A stretch of 64,000 nt of DNA from Alnus glutinosa. Its lineage: Eukaryota; Streptophyta; Magnoliopsida; Fagales; Betulaceae. The stretch is from NCBI RefSeq assembly GCF_958979055.1, contig NC_084896.1, positions 26,026,001 to 26,090,000 on the forward strand, given 5' to 3'. The stretch's first letter is position 1. Every line of letters begins with the position of its first letter. The notes beneath the pieces were generated by a model. It worked only from the letters and a program-made list of their open reading frames with translations, was not told the DNA's origin and did not search any database. A program made the translations under genes and the position numbers. This document shows positions 1-12,359 of the stretch, in pieces.

Positions 1-387
1 TAAAAGTCCTACAATTTGAAATCTGATTTCGAACAAAGTCTTTGACAAAGTTTTACTCTGATTTTCGTGGGTTTCCTTCTGTGCACACTTCACCAAAAAA
101 AGCTGGGAAAAAGCTTAAAAATGAAGTGTTTTCTAAAAAGTTATTTTTGACTTTAAAAGCTCAATTTCCAAACAGGCTCACAATTTCATTCTCCAAGTTG
201 TATTTGGTTGCAAGAATATCCTTACTCTACTCCAGTTCTAATTGTATTGGTTCATTCATGCTCCAAACATATTAGCTTTCCAAAATTTTACCATGGCGCG
301 CACTTGAAAAACCGTTTATGACCCTAATGTTAATCTCACAATCCCAATTAGCAAATTGAACAAATAATAAACCAAACAAGACAGATA
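1..387. other. Intergenic AT-rich DNA, nothing recognised
   Basis: No convincing coding sequence is visible. The only open frame, a 77-codon one at 42-275, has no recognisable domain and no codon signature. The stretch ends at the left edge of the inverted-repeat element that starts at about 388. Confidence 0.5.
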
Positions 388-1430
388 AGGCCATCTCCAC
401 AATGAAAGCTACAATAGCCAGTGAAAAAGGCAAACTCTCTATTTTAATTATTGTTTATATTATATTCTCTCCAACAGATTTATTATTCAACTCTTTATTT
501 CCATTTAAATATTATTTCCCAATCTTTTTTTATTATTTTTTTTCCCTCCTTTTTCCCTTCTTTCTCGGTTTCTCCAGAGACTTCTTCCCTTCACCCGGCT
601 CTTCTTTCCCCTTCTTTCTTGTTTTCCTTTCCTCTCTTCCGTTCAAAGGACACACAGAGACTTAGAGAGAGATGAAGCGAGAGCACAGAGAGAGAGATTG
701 AGTGAGAGGGGAAAACGAGAGAGAGACTGTGAGATGAGGGAGATCAGTTGTTGATTTATGAGAAGGCCCGTCCACCGAGGCCGCCACGACTACCTGATCA
801 CCAGCTTGATCATCACCGCCACCCATATCGGTACTGCGCACAGCAATTTGTCGACGAATGTCTCGGCGATTGAAGGCCGACTTAGAAACTCCACACATTG
901 AAGAACGGTTCCTCCATTTTACCGGAAATCAGTGGCGAAATGAGGCCCGATCTACACGGACCATCGACAAGAGAAAGAGAGAGCTTGGGAGGGGTTTGTC
1001 TTTCTTATTTTTCAGTGATTTCTGAGAAATTTTCAGTAGGTAATTTCATTGAGATTCTACTTTTAATTATTGTTGATTTATGATGATTTTGGTTGGTTGT
1101 TCTTGGCCGGTTGCGGTGATGATTTTGGTTGATTTTGGGAATGCGTTTTGGTTGTTTGCGGTGATGAAGGAGAGAAAACACCAGTTGGTTGCGGTGATGA
1201 TTTGGTTGGTTTCGGTTGATTTTGGTTGTTCTAGAATATGGGTTTCGATTGATTTTGTTTGATTATTTTATTCGGTAACTGATGAACAGTGAATAGGCAA
1301 CATGCCTATTCACTGTTCACCGTTAGGAAAAAAACGTTAAAGAAGCTAATCTGTTGGAGAGGAAACAAGTGCAAAAATGGTCAAATTTGGCTATTTTGGT
1401 TAAAATGGCAACTCTGTTGGAGATGGCCTT
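388..1430. mobile_element. Inverted-repeat element, about 1.04 kb, with central hairpin
   Basis: The left end reads AAGGCCATCTCCA and the right end is its inverse, ending GGAGATGGCCTT. TAA lies next to both ends (386-388 and 1430-1432), consistent with a TA or TAA target duplication. A strong hairpin lies at about 1285-1320, where GAACAGTGAATAGGCA is followed by its reverse complement. The centre (about 650-1260) is richer in GC and in GA tracts than the ends and looks unlike the flanks, possibly a captured host fragment. A shorter relative with the same ends and a similar hairpin lies at 30561-30926. No transposase frame is present, so it is non-autonomous. Confidence 0.6.
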
Positions 1431-4400
1431 AAGCTACCAAAATCAAAGCAAGCATAAAGTAAATGAACACATGATTTTGGTAACAAAGTAAAAACTGTTA
1501 AAGAACTTTTCAGAAGAAAAACAACTTTGGGCCCGGCCAATCCCAAAAGAATCCACGACTTATGTTGCAAACATTTTACTTACAAAACCTTTGTAATAGG
1601 CTTGATAATTTTGACAGAACTTGGGAATCCGACACGAACACAATACGAAGTTATAGGGTTTGAGTTTAAGTTATAACCTGTTATGACCCGCCTACTCGCT
1701 TATGACACGTTTATAACATGTTTATGACACGACAACCCGTTTATGACACATTTATGACACGTTTATGACCAAATTAGCTAAACAGATTGACCTGCCAACT
1801 CGATGGGTTGACCTGACCAACCTGAATTGCCAAGCCTACTTTGTAATCCTGCACTAAGTTTGGAACCCCAGCAAACAACCTGTTTGCCTTACACTATAGT
1901 GGCTCTAGAACATCTGACCTTCTTCTTAAAGAATATTCTACAAATAATGAGAGATTTTGTATTTGTTTAGCCTTAAAAGTGTTTAGAAATCTCTCCAAAA
2001 ATGATGAATAGTAGCCACTCTCTACTGTTGAAAACCGTAGCTCATTAGGCTTATATATAGGTAGGGTGAAACTTAGGTTTAAAAGATTAAGTCGATTAAA
2101 AATTAAGTTTGGGATTGTATATGCTCAATCGATCTAAAAATCTTCTTTCAAATATACGAGTTTATACTCTTCTTACGTATAGAATATTTAATTAAAATAA
2201 GAGATAAAATATAAAATTAGGAGTTAAACTAAAGACTATTGTTATAATACCATATTAAATCATCTTGAATTCAATTAAATATGAAGTTAGGAGTTAAACG
2301 CTTCTTTGCGTTCTGACGTCTATTTTACGTACATCTTTGTTGAGTTGGCATGTTCTATTGTTCTGATCACAATTCCAGTTAGACTCGATCGATTGACACT
2401 GCTGGAAATAGATCGAGGGAAACTACATGATCCTTCTGCATGCATGATCTCTCACCACGTAACTAGTATATTGCAGGTCCTTGAAAATGTGTTGAAATCC
2501 CAGATCTTGGAGATGACGACTGTTCCGGCCAGTCTATATTAATCTCAATGAAAAAACCAGACCAAGATACAGAGGAGTAATTCAAAGATAGAGACAAGAT
2601 TGAATATTGAGGATGTTAATTAATTAAACAAGTGAAGAAGGCAGTTTCAGATACTTTTAGCTTTTCTATTTGATGATGTATAACGGCCACCTAGTGGCCT
2701 TGTACAGCTTCTTACGATGACGCGTACTTCAAGATTTTCTTTACTTTATCATCCTTACTCATCATTGTTGGGAATAAACTTAATCAGTTGAATAAGAACT
2801 CATTGAAGATCAACTTCACCTCTTTTCTCTAGCATTAGAGCGAGACTATGGAAGAGTCTCTTAATTTTAGTTGTTTTTAAATTGTTTTGTAGTATTCTTG
2901 AGAAGCTCATACCGAAAACTATACTAACAATCATCGTCAAATTGTGATGGAAGTAATTAACGAGTATTTTAATGTACCAATATTTATAAGTTGTAATTCT
3001 TGTTGGAGACTTTTTAGATTTAGGTCAGGGTTTTTAACGAGGTGGGAGAGTCAAGCTTAGTACTCACACCAATATGATGGATTGCCAGAATATTTTTGGA
3101 TAATTTTACCCTTCCACTTAAACTAATCAGCTCCTCTTCAGTCCATTTGAACGGGAGATCGAGGATCCAAATGCCATTTTCACATGGCTGTCAAAGGATG
3201 TTTAGAACTATGAAATAATTTTATAATCAGGAAAGGACTAGAAAATGATGAATTTAATTATTTAACTAATAATGTGACACTCTCTTTTATGTGAAACCAG
3301 ACAACATATGACTATTTAATTGAAATACAAAATAAATTACGGGAACAAGATTCGAACTCATGACTTTTGCTTAATTTAATATATACCATGTTAAATCATT
3401 TATCCAAAAGCTTGTGCAAGTTTACCTTGCTTATAACCCATATATTTCGTGGGTACCATGAAGATGAAACTATTTAATTACAGAAGTAGTTTTTTATGAT
3501 GTAGAAATAATATAACTTAATCTATGTGGCATCGAATGGTAAGATATTCCATTTTATTTTTTACTCAAGAAACTTCAATTATTAAAAAATGTAATATTTG
3601 GGTATTCATGTTAAATTGTTACTTATCTCAAAAGTTAAAGATGATTAGCATGACTGAATTTAATCATTTATATTAATACTTGAACACTCTCCTTACGTGT
3701 AGACTCAAATTTCTGTCAACAAGCATGTTACGTGAATGATTTCACAAACATGCAACGGGATAATTTGATAGGTTTTGAGGGAACTTATACCTTTTCAAAC
3801 GCAAGGTTTGTGATTAATTTTATATGCTTACCTCTTTATTAATTGACCATGTAGTATCCTTTAAATAGGTCACATGACTACACGACTCAAATTGAATCAA
3901 ACTAAAAGACTCGTAGATAAACTCTTACAAGGACTCAACTATAGATTGTACGGTAATAATACAAATAATTAAAAGACTCTAACTTAGATAGATAACTATC
4001 ATTATTTAATTAAAATACTCATACTCTAATATAAATTAACTATCTTGAAGATATAACTTCAAAAATTTATGGGATACGTTCTTGTGAGTGGTCTCTTGTC
4101 ATGCCAACGTCTTTTACGTCTTTTATGTAACGCCCAACATATAAAATATTTAAGTAATATAAAAATGAAAGTAATCTGCATACATTTTGTTACCTTATTG
4201 AAGAAGATGCTTACATGCATTAAGACTTACGAGGTTGCCCTAACAAGCAGCTTACATACATGCATTACGAGGTTGCTCTAACAAACCTCTTATTATTCTA
4301 TTAATATTGTTGCCTGCTTAAATTAATAAATTAATAGCGGTGCGATATTAACAAACATCCTGACAATTTAATCATTACCTATATATATATATATATGTGA

Positions 4401-5700
4401 CGAAACGCTCGCATCTTTTTCCATTATTAAATACACAATGATGTTGCTAAGGATGTAGTAATTAAAGAACATTTGTCTTTTTGCTTAATCAAATTTGACA
4501 GTGATAAGAAAACAAAAAAACAATCCAGATATCTAACGGGTGAGCATATTTTTTGAGAAACTGTAAAGGAAGAAGGAAAAATAATCTTCCTAGGATTGGT
4601 TGGTCATTTAAGATTGTTAAATGCTAAGTTCAAGATGAGTTCAAGCTAGCTCATTTGAGATTTTGAAGTAGTTTATGTTTTTTTTTTTTTTTTTTTTAAT
4701 GAAAGATTTGAGTATTTCATTGATTAAAAATCACGAGTATAAAGTTCTTATATCACAAAATATAAAGCTCTGCAAAATCATAGCCACATGCTATAAGGTT
4801 ACATAGTCATAGATAAAAACAAAATTTTTACAATAAAGTGCTATCTAGCTATGACTTTTATCTTCCGCTAACTCATGTACAAAAATAGTTAAAGAGCAGA
4901 TTTGCTCCAAACAGATTAGATCTAAGACAAAAGTAGCCAAATATCCTAGAAAAATTTATTTAAACCGGTCGTGAGAGATAACCTCTCACATCGAACTATC
5001 CAGGCCGTGAAAGATAACCCCTCACACCTGGCTAACCTTCATCCTATAAATCGTCTATGAGAACAAATCTAAAGAAAAAAAAAATTCTTATTCAAAACAA
5101 AAACACAATCAGCAAACATCAGCGGCAGCTAAAAAGAAAATGAACAACATAGCATGGATGTAAGATTTTATAACACTTGTTCATATCACAATCAAGTAAA
5201 TTGCAAAGTCGCCAACTGAACTTTATAGTAGCTTAGTTGTGATATAGATTTTCATTTACTTGACCTTCTTGAGCCAGGCAAAAAATATATATATTTTGAT
5301 CTTTGTTCAAGTTTACTTGAAAAAATTAACTATGCCAAGGCGCCAAGCCCATTTTCTTTTTTTCTTTGACAAAGTTTTCTTTAAACTATTTCGGATGATA
5401 TTCTTCTATCAGTTCTATGTTGGTCGATTAAACTGACATCTTTAAAACATATGATTCAAACGTACATTTTTAACATAAATCGATATCTATAACATGTGAT
5501 TCTCACGTGCTTTCAATCAGCAAACCTCACATATATCTTTCTAGTTTTTTTTTTTTACATATATCTTTCTAGTTAAGGCAGCATGGTTTTATGTAGTTTG
5601 GCAAGGTGGGGGCCATCACGGTTGTAGGACCCTCGAATACTTGGCTTCCGTTTTTGTTTTGAAGCCCAGTAACGGCATTGGCTTATGATTGTATTTTGGG
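1431..5700. other. Intergenic region upstream of the bHLH gene
   Basis: No gene is supported in these 4.3 kb. A stretch at about 1640-1850 repeats short phrases such as GTTTATGACAC and resembles the dispersed TTTAATTAAA-type family. A degenerate antisense repeat lies at about 3270-3430 (phrases ACCATGTTAAATCA and GATTCGAACTCATG). A poly(T) tract at about 4678-4698 heads a block to about 5125 that may be the 3' end of an antisense non-LTR retroelement. The small open frames at 2306-2542 and 4069-4281 have no recognisable content. Confidence 0.45.
4678..5125 (-). repeat. Possible antisense non-LTR retroelement remnant with poly(T) head
   Basis: A run of about 19 T is followed by a moderately GC-rich block containing two near-repeats of a phrase like GTGAGAGATAACCTCTCACA, each a small inverted repeat. 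The poly(T) start suggests the poly(A) tail of an element on the - strand. No reverse-transcriptase frame is visible, so the class is an inference. Confidence 0.3.
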
Positions 5701-5793
5701 GTCTTTCGTGCCAGCCGAATCATCTCTCTCTCTCACACCTAAACCTTTGCCACCTTTTTTAAACGCCTCCTCACCCCCTCTCCCTCCTTGAAC

Positions 5794-5796
<3 letters not shown>

Positions 5797-5863
<67 letters not shown>
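5797..5863 (+). repeat. (CT)n microsatellite in the bHLH 5' UTR
   Basis: A near-perfect CT dinucleotide run of about 67 bp ends 27 bp before the chosen start codon. Pyrimidine-rich leaders of this sort are common in plant 5' UTRs. An upstream in-frame ATG at 5788 reads through the run as a Ser-Leu repeat, which could mislead automated start calling. Confidence 0.9.
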
Positions 5864-5870
<7 letters not shown>

Positions 5871-5889
5871 GATCTCTTTGAAGCTAGCC

Positions 5890-8304
5890 ATGTCTGGGGA
5901 AAGAAGAGGAGGAGGAGGAGGCCATGGAAGTGTGTTGTGGGAAAACCAGTCATGGGCTTTTTCGAATTCTGACAATTCTGGTGGGAGTGAAGAGAAAACG
6001 GGCAAGAAGGTACAAGGGTCTAGCTCGAATAGCCAGACAGAGATAGGAGTAGAAGGGGCGCCGCCGCCGCCGCCAAATAAGAAGCGGAGCCGAGGTGGTG
6101 TGAGCGAAAACGGGAAAGGGAGTGGTGGTGGTGGTGGTGAAGGAAAAGAAGGTGGTGAATCAGATCATGAGATACATATATGGACAGAGAGAGAGAGGAG
6201 GAAGAAGATGAGGAACATGTTTGCTAATCTTCATGCTTTGCTTCCTCAACTTCCTGCTAAGGTAAAAGTAATATTATTGCTTCTTCGAGGTTGAAGATTA
6301 ATGGATAATTGTTTTTTGCATGATGCGTCTCTCTCTTTGATTTAGATTTTCCTTTTGAAATTAATGCATATATAACAAGTTCTTAACTTTATTTACTTTC
6401 CTTCATGGGAGTTAGAGAGAAAAGTGGGTCTCTGACTCTCTCTCTCTCTCTCTGTCTTTCTATCTAGGTTGTCTTTTCCCCATTTAGACGAGACATAAAA
6501 GGAGAATCCTTAATAGTAATAACTAGTCATCCATCAAAACCTTGTATTAATCTTTGATGTAACATATGCTGCAGCAAAAATCTTACCTTTATACATAATC
6601 ATCGGTACCCTTTTGCTTATTTTGTAAGGCTTTTACTGAGAAATGGATCAAGTGACAGATTCATATAAAAATCCAAAGCTCACAGCTACGTTCTATAGCC
6701 ATAAGCTATCATGGCTCGAAGTAGCTAGGCATTTTTTCTTCAACCGCTGAGACAAGTGTGCATGTAAATTTTTTTTATTTTTTTATTTTTTTTTAACAAT
6801 CTTGGCATGTGTTTCAACAATTGCTTCAATGTGTAATTTGTATGTAGATTTTATTCAAGGTTTAATGTGTAATTTGCTGTATTTATTTGAACTTTTGCAA
6901 AGGCTGACAAGTCCACCATCGTGGATGAAGCGATAAACTACATCAAAACCCTACAGAACACTCTCCAGAAGCTACAGAGGCAAAAGCTAGAAAGGCTTCA
7001 AGGTGCCGCAACTTTTGGCTTTGAGCTGCAGCCATCTATCATGGCCTCGGCCTCGGCCTCACAAAAGTTATCATACAACTCGAGGGAGGCATTCTTAGCT
7101 GATCAAGGATCTTCAAATAATCTGGCCACGGCTGCAACAAGTTCTTCAAATTCACTTTCACTGTTGCAATATCCTGTGATCTTTCAAACATGGACTTCTT
7201 CCAATGTCATCTTGAATATTTGCGGTGATGAAGCACAAATTAGTGTTTGCTCGCCTAAGAGGCCTGGACTCTTGACCACCATTTGCTACGTGTTGGAGAA
7301 GCATAAAATAGAAGTGGTATCCGCTCATATTGGCTCAGATTGTAATCGGAGCATCTACATGATTCAAGCACATGTAAGTGTATGCATGTGGTATATATTC
7401 TACTAGACTTCTCTTTTTGCTCTAAGCATACTTTCATTTTCAGTTAATTGCTAAGTAATGTCATTAATAAGCTGAATGATCGATTACTCATTTGCTCTGA
7501 TTTTAGGTTTCAACTCTTGATTAATTTTGATATATTGCTATATCAGTAATTGACCTGTTTCAAGCCATTAAGGGATGCTTCCAAACTGGCACTCAAATTA
7601 GGGTTAGACCGCATATAGATTAGGTTCGTTTAGCAAATTGTGCATGGAAAGCATAAAGAAAGTATGAAATCTATGCCTAATAAATTAGGGTTTAGTATTT
7701 TGGTGGTTTTTTTTCCCCCCACTAATGTTATCCATATTTCATTAAACATATCTTAGTCATTGTATTTGTTAAAATACTCATTTTCTATATTCGGCCATAA
7801 GAGAAAATAAAAGAGTAAAATAACAATTCGTGTTCGTATATCGGGTTCGTATATCGGATTCGGGTTATATCGAGATATAAGTATATATATAGATCTATCC
7901 TAACCTGATTAATTTAATTTAACATGTTAAACCCCTCGACCCTAACTTGTTAATTTTGTGTTGGGTTCGTGGGTCGTGTCAAAAATTGTCAACCTTGATG
8001 TCGTGTGTTGGGTTCAGGTTGGATCGATGCATGGGTATAAGCCTATATAGACTGTCAACCCTAACCGACCTATTTAATTAAACGTGTCAGACCCATTAAC
8101 TATAACATGCAAATTTTGTGTCAAAAAAATTGTAAGAGAATTTAGCAATACCCATGTATAGTGCATGCTCGAATCAGATTTTAAAATGCTTTGTCCTTTG
8201 AGCAGGTAACTGGGGCTTCTGATCAGTTCCAAGAGGCTGCATTTCCTGTGGAAGAAATATACAAGCAAGCTGCGGGAGAGATAATGTTATGGGTCTCTCC
8301 CTGA
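5890..8304 (+). CDS. bHLH95: bHLH transcription factor, bHLH95 (ZHOUPI/RGE1)-like
   Basis: Three coding exons, 5890-6261, 6903-7373 and 8206-8304, join in phase 0 at GT-AG introns to give 313 aa. The start is the ATG of MSGERRGGG, because the earlier in-frame ATG (5788) only adds a Ser-Leu run encoded by the CT microsatellite. The N-terminus is low complexity (Gly, Ser, Pro and acidic). The bHLH domain spans about residues 96-157. Its basic region [12 protein letters not shown] keeps the H-x3-E-x3-R pattern expected for E-box binding (H96, E100, R104), helix 1 follows ([11 protein letters not shown]), and helix 2 begins [10 protein letters not shown] and runs on into a Leu-rich zipper-like stretch. 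The exon 1/2 junction falls in the loop. Residues about 225-313 ([15 protein letters not shown]..., [20 protein letters not shown]) form an ACT-like C-terminal domain. In Arabidopsis this subfamily acts in endosperm to promote its breakdown and embryo cuticle formation, with ICE1 as partner. That role is family knowledge and is not shown here. It is tail-to-tail with the U-box gene. Confidence 0.93.
7830..8125. repeat. Dispersed TTTAATTAAA-type repeat in bHLH intron 2
   Basis: The sequence alternates phrases such as GGGTTCGTGGGTCGTG, GTCAACCCTAACC and TTTAATTAAACGTGTCAGA, roughly twice. The same phrasing recurs at about 9590-9880, 31360-31510, 36990-37255 and 45690-45830. It fills part of the 832-bp second intron of the bHLH gene. 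Confidence 0.5.
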
Positions 8305-8560
8305 TCATCATCCTGGAAACCCAACACACAAGATTTTCGTCTGGTGGTGAGTGCAAACTAGTGGGCTAGCAATACATATTGATTTGCAGAAGCTAAACAA
8401 CCTTGATAGTCATATATATTCATAGCCATGTATAGCTCCAAACAAGCTGTAGTCTGCAATCAAAATACATACTAGTTTCAATTTCTACATTTTACCCTTC
8501 ATATATATATATATATATATATCAAAATTTTGGTGTATAAGATGCAGGACTTCAATCATC

Positions 8561-8562
<2 letters not shown>

Positions 8563-8606
<44 letters not shown>
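8563..8606. repeat. (CT)n microsatellite, preceded by (AT)n
   Basis: A CT run of about 44 bp lies just downstream of the bHLH stop, preceded by an AT run at 8501-8522. Both are probably within or next to the 3' UTR. Confidence 0.85.
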
Positions 8607-8610
<4 letters not shown>

Positions 8611-9589
8611 GTTTTTTTCTTTTACATGCTACAGAACCCAATAGAACATAATCATTTAAGTCACAGAAAAAATGTAGAACCTCAGATTTTGTCCATACAA
8701 AAATATAATGTAATATATTAAAGATTTGAGTAGGATTTTTGTTCTAGTATATATATACCACTTTGTTTTTCTCTTTCTCTACGACTCTTTTTTTCAGCTT
8801 ACATATGAAAAAAGAAAAGGGTATTAACAAGAAAGAAAAAAAAAAAAAAAAAAAAAACGGGGTGGCCGAAAATTATTTCATTTGTCACCCCCTAAAATTA
8901 TTACGAACCACCTATATTTTTATGACTATTGGAGTGGTTCGGTCACACCATTTTGACAAGTTTGGGGTGAAATTGTTGGTCCATAATATCTGAATTTTCT
9001 GACTTCTTCAATCCAATCTCACTCTATGCACAGCAAATTAATTATCTCAGGCCTAATACTTAAGAAAATGTCATGTTAGCTAAATTTAATACTTAGGACT
9101 AAATCCACCGTATATGAAAGATGTTGAAGAAAAAAAAAAAGGATGTTGAAGAAGCCCTGCCCATGTAAAATGTCCGATTGGTCAACCCCCCAACCTAAGC
9201 ATCAAATGGGCCTGCTTGAAATTCAGGCCCAACCTATCTTCTCTTGGAAGAAAAATATGAACAAGGAAACACCAGAGATACAGAAATGCTTCAAGAAATG
9301 AAAACTGAAAATGTAAACTCTGCAGACCGACAGAAGTGAAATGGAAATGATATATTTCCTTCATCGTCTAAACTTTTCTTCTTTTCTTTACTTTTTTACC
9401 CAGAAACCTAGCTAGAGTTTACTTTCATCACACTTTACCCTAAATTACATTACAAACGGTAAAAAAACATTTGAAACCACACTTTTATCCTACCATTACT
9501 ATTTTATGGAGTTGATATGATAGTGTTAACCAATTTTTATAAAAAAAAAAAATTAAAAAAAAAAAAATCAAATTCAATGGCTGATTGAC

Positions 9590-9880
9590 ATTAGGGCTAA
9601 CAATTTTTTACATAATTTATAAACTCGACACTACTTCAACACAAAATTAGTGGGTTATGGTTGACCTATATAATCTTATACCCATGTCTCGATATGACTC
9701 GAACCTGACATGCGACATTTAGGGTTATCAATTTTTGACCCAACATGAACAAAACACGAAATTAATGAGTTATGGTTAAGGTTTCTGAACCGTTTGATTA
9801 AAATGTGTTAGGTTAGGGTTGACATAGTATAGTCTTATTCTCATTCCTTGACATAATCTTAACCTGATATGTGGACATGA
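9590..9880. repeat. Dispersed TTTAATTAAA-type repeat, two units
   Basis: Two imperfect units, each with a phrase like AAATTAGTGGGTTATGGTT followed by a GACATGA/GACTCGAACC phrase, lie about 150 bp apart. It is the same family as the repeat in bHLH intron 2. Confidence 0.5.
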
Positions 9881-12359
9881 ATTCTTGTTGTTTTCTAACA
9901 CTACACAAGGTGAAATTGAAGAAAAGTTAAAGAGAGAGACGTAGGTGTTGGGTCCCAAATGGTGGACACGATGGATTCCAAAAGACAGAAAGTTCTTGTG
10001 AATAAGAGAGAATAGGAACAAAGTTGGGTTTGGACATGTGAGAGGAGTAGTGGGCATCACATAGAGCAAGAACAAGAAGCAACCCATGTGCTTCCATGGC
10101 TTGATTCCCCCCAAACATGTGACTGTTATCCTCTGTATTTTTCAGGCCACATATCCCTTTCCCGGCCTATTCTCAGAGAACAGAAAGAAGAACCTTTCCT
10201 TACAACCCCACCTTGTCAACATAATTTTGCTGTACATTTACACCCCCCAAGCATGCACGCGAGCCCTTGCTGTAGCTTTCTTTGTCAGTCCAAGCTTCAA
10301 CCCACCTTGCAGCCTCCATTATTTACCTATCTTCAATCTCCCACACACATCAATATTATGGGAAATTATCACAAAACAAGAACCGGATATTCTCCGATTC
10401 ATTTGAACGAGAGATAATCCAAATACCCTTTTTCAAAACATTTACATCTCAATCTTTATTTTAGCTATCCACTTTCACGTATCTGATTAAGTTTTTTTTT
10501 TAGTTTATTTATGCATTGCTGAGCTAAGCAAATTGACTGAGTACGGTAACAGCTAGCCATCTTCTCAGTTAAAATGGGTAGCTAGATGGGCTTACTTTTT
10601 TGTCCGTTTTTGCTTTGAGATTAGCCAAAATAACTTTTGACTAGTCCGATCAGAGTGCTCTTAGATACTTTCAAGACTAGTTTGTACAAATTCCGAAAGA
10701 CCTTTCTATCAAAGTGGATTGAAGATTTCTGGTAAATCCTATTCCAAGTTGAATTGGGGTAGTAGTCTTAATCCGGGTCCAATAAAGACTCTTTGAAGAA
10801 TTTGGTCAATAGTTCAACTGTCAATTGAATGAGGATAAGACTCTCAGACCAAATCAAACTCCAGGCACTCCTAGTTAGTTTAAATGGGAGTAGTAATTCA
10901 GGTTAATTTATTACACATCTTTGTCTATAAATAGGTTTATATTTACCCTATATATAAATAACAGACTGATTATGTTATGCATTGAGCATACTTTTGTCTC
11001 ATATACCGACTTAGACATTTATCAGTTTTCTAGGCTGTATTGAAAGAAACATGATAAAAAAAAAAAAAAAAAAAAACAGAAGCAAAGCCAACATATATGG
11101 TCAAATAGAACCCCACACGCAGAGCATGAAAGAGCCCAGTCAAACAATCCAACGTTCAAATCTGATTTGGAGGGACACCTTATCAAACGTGTGTAACCTA
11201 AGAAATCAGATACTTAGGTTGCTCTTTTTTAGCTCAATCGATCGATCACACTACTAAAAACACTTCCCTATCTCCCATCAACATCACGTGTGTAGTGCAC
11301 ACATGCTTTCTCCAATTTTTCTTCAATTCCACCCAATAAGCAATCAATAAAGATTCCACAAAATCAAATCAAAAGGACCAGCCATACACTAATCACCGTT
11401 GCTCAATCAGCATGCATCAAACAAAACAATTGGCCCCCACCCATAAAAGAAAGGACAAGCTTTTTTATAAATTAATTCGATTTTTTATTTATTTATTAAT
11501 ATATACAATGATACAATCTATTAAACTCACATCAACATTGATACTTAAAACATTTTTTTTTATATCTATATAAATAAGAAAGGTTAGAACTACAATTTTT
11601 TTTTTCTTTTATCGATGTGACACTACTAATTAGTTATTGAATTAATATAAAAATTAATTATTAATTGACGGTGTGCATTAACAAAGTGGAATAAACAACA
11701 TAAGAATATAGCGTATAACATTATTCATTTTTAATAAAGCATATAATTCTCACGTGCATTTAAAAAAATGTGCATATATAAGAGCATATGTTGGATTGAA
11801 GAAATTTTCATTTAAGAGAAATGATATATATCACATTTTTATTCTACTTTTATCTTATTTTTTTTGATATAGCAAAGTCATTCAACCATTTTTAGGTAAT
11901 AATGTTAAATATTATGTACTTTCATTCCACCCTTATCTCATTAAACTGACGTGTCAATACTCATTAATTCTTAAATTTTTTTAATATTAAAAAAAAAAAG
12001 AGTTAATTGACCGTGACATACCAGCAAATGGGATATAAGTTGAACAAAAAATATGGTTATAGCATTACTAGTTCACTAATATAATTAGAAAGAAAATTTT
12101 GTAAGCAAAAAACAAAATTCAAAATTCAAAAGAAGAAATGAAGAAAACAAAGAACAGATCTATCTTTTTCATTTGCATTTCAATAAGTTTTTCCACAAAA
12201 ATTCTTACATACACAGAATTACATACAATTCTCTATACACCAATCTAGAACCTCAATTTTCATTTGTTTTTTTTTTTTTTTCCAAATTTTTATACCAAAA
12301 ATCAAAAATTGAGATTGGATTTACGAATCACGAACATCATCAGCACCATCACCATGTCA

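Larger units (their letters stand above)
8305..12359. other. Intergenic region between convergent bHLH and U-box genes
   Basis: This 4.05-kb stretch holds the 3' UTRs of two convergent genes. It contains an AT run at 8501-8522, a CT run at 8563-8606, A-rich tracts at about 8835-8857 and 11057-11076, and two to three units of the dispersed TTTAATTAAA-type repeat at 9590-9880. A fragment at about 8860-8960 (GGGGTGGCCG and CACCCCCTAAAAT) resembles the GGGGTGGC-rich repeats seen at 63 kb. Overlapping open frames of up to 112 codons at 9776-10417 on both strands have no recognisable domain and are not called. Confidence 0.5.

Noticed and set aside
662..898. 78-codon frame in the centre of the 388-1430 element
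   Set aside because: Runs into GA-repeat sequence and lacks any recognisable motif; kept only as a hint of captured DNA.
9776..10417. Overlapping open frames of about 110 codons on both strands
   Set aside because: No domain, no splice-compatible continuation and overlapping frames on both strands; treated as chance.
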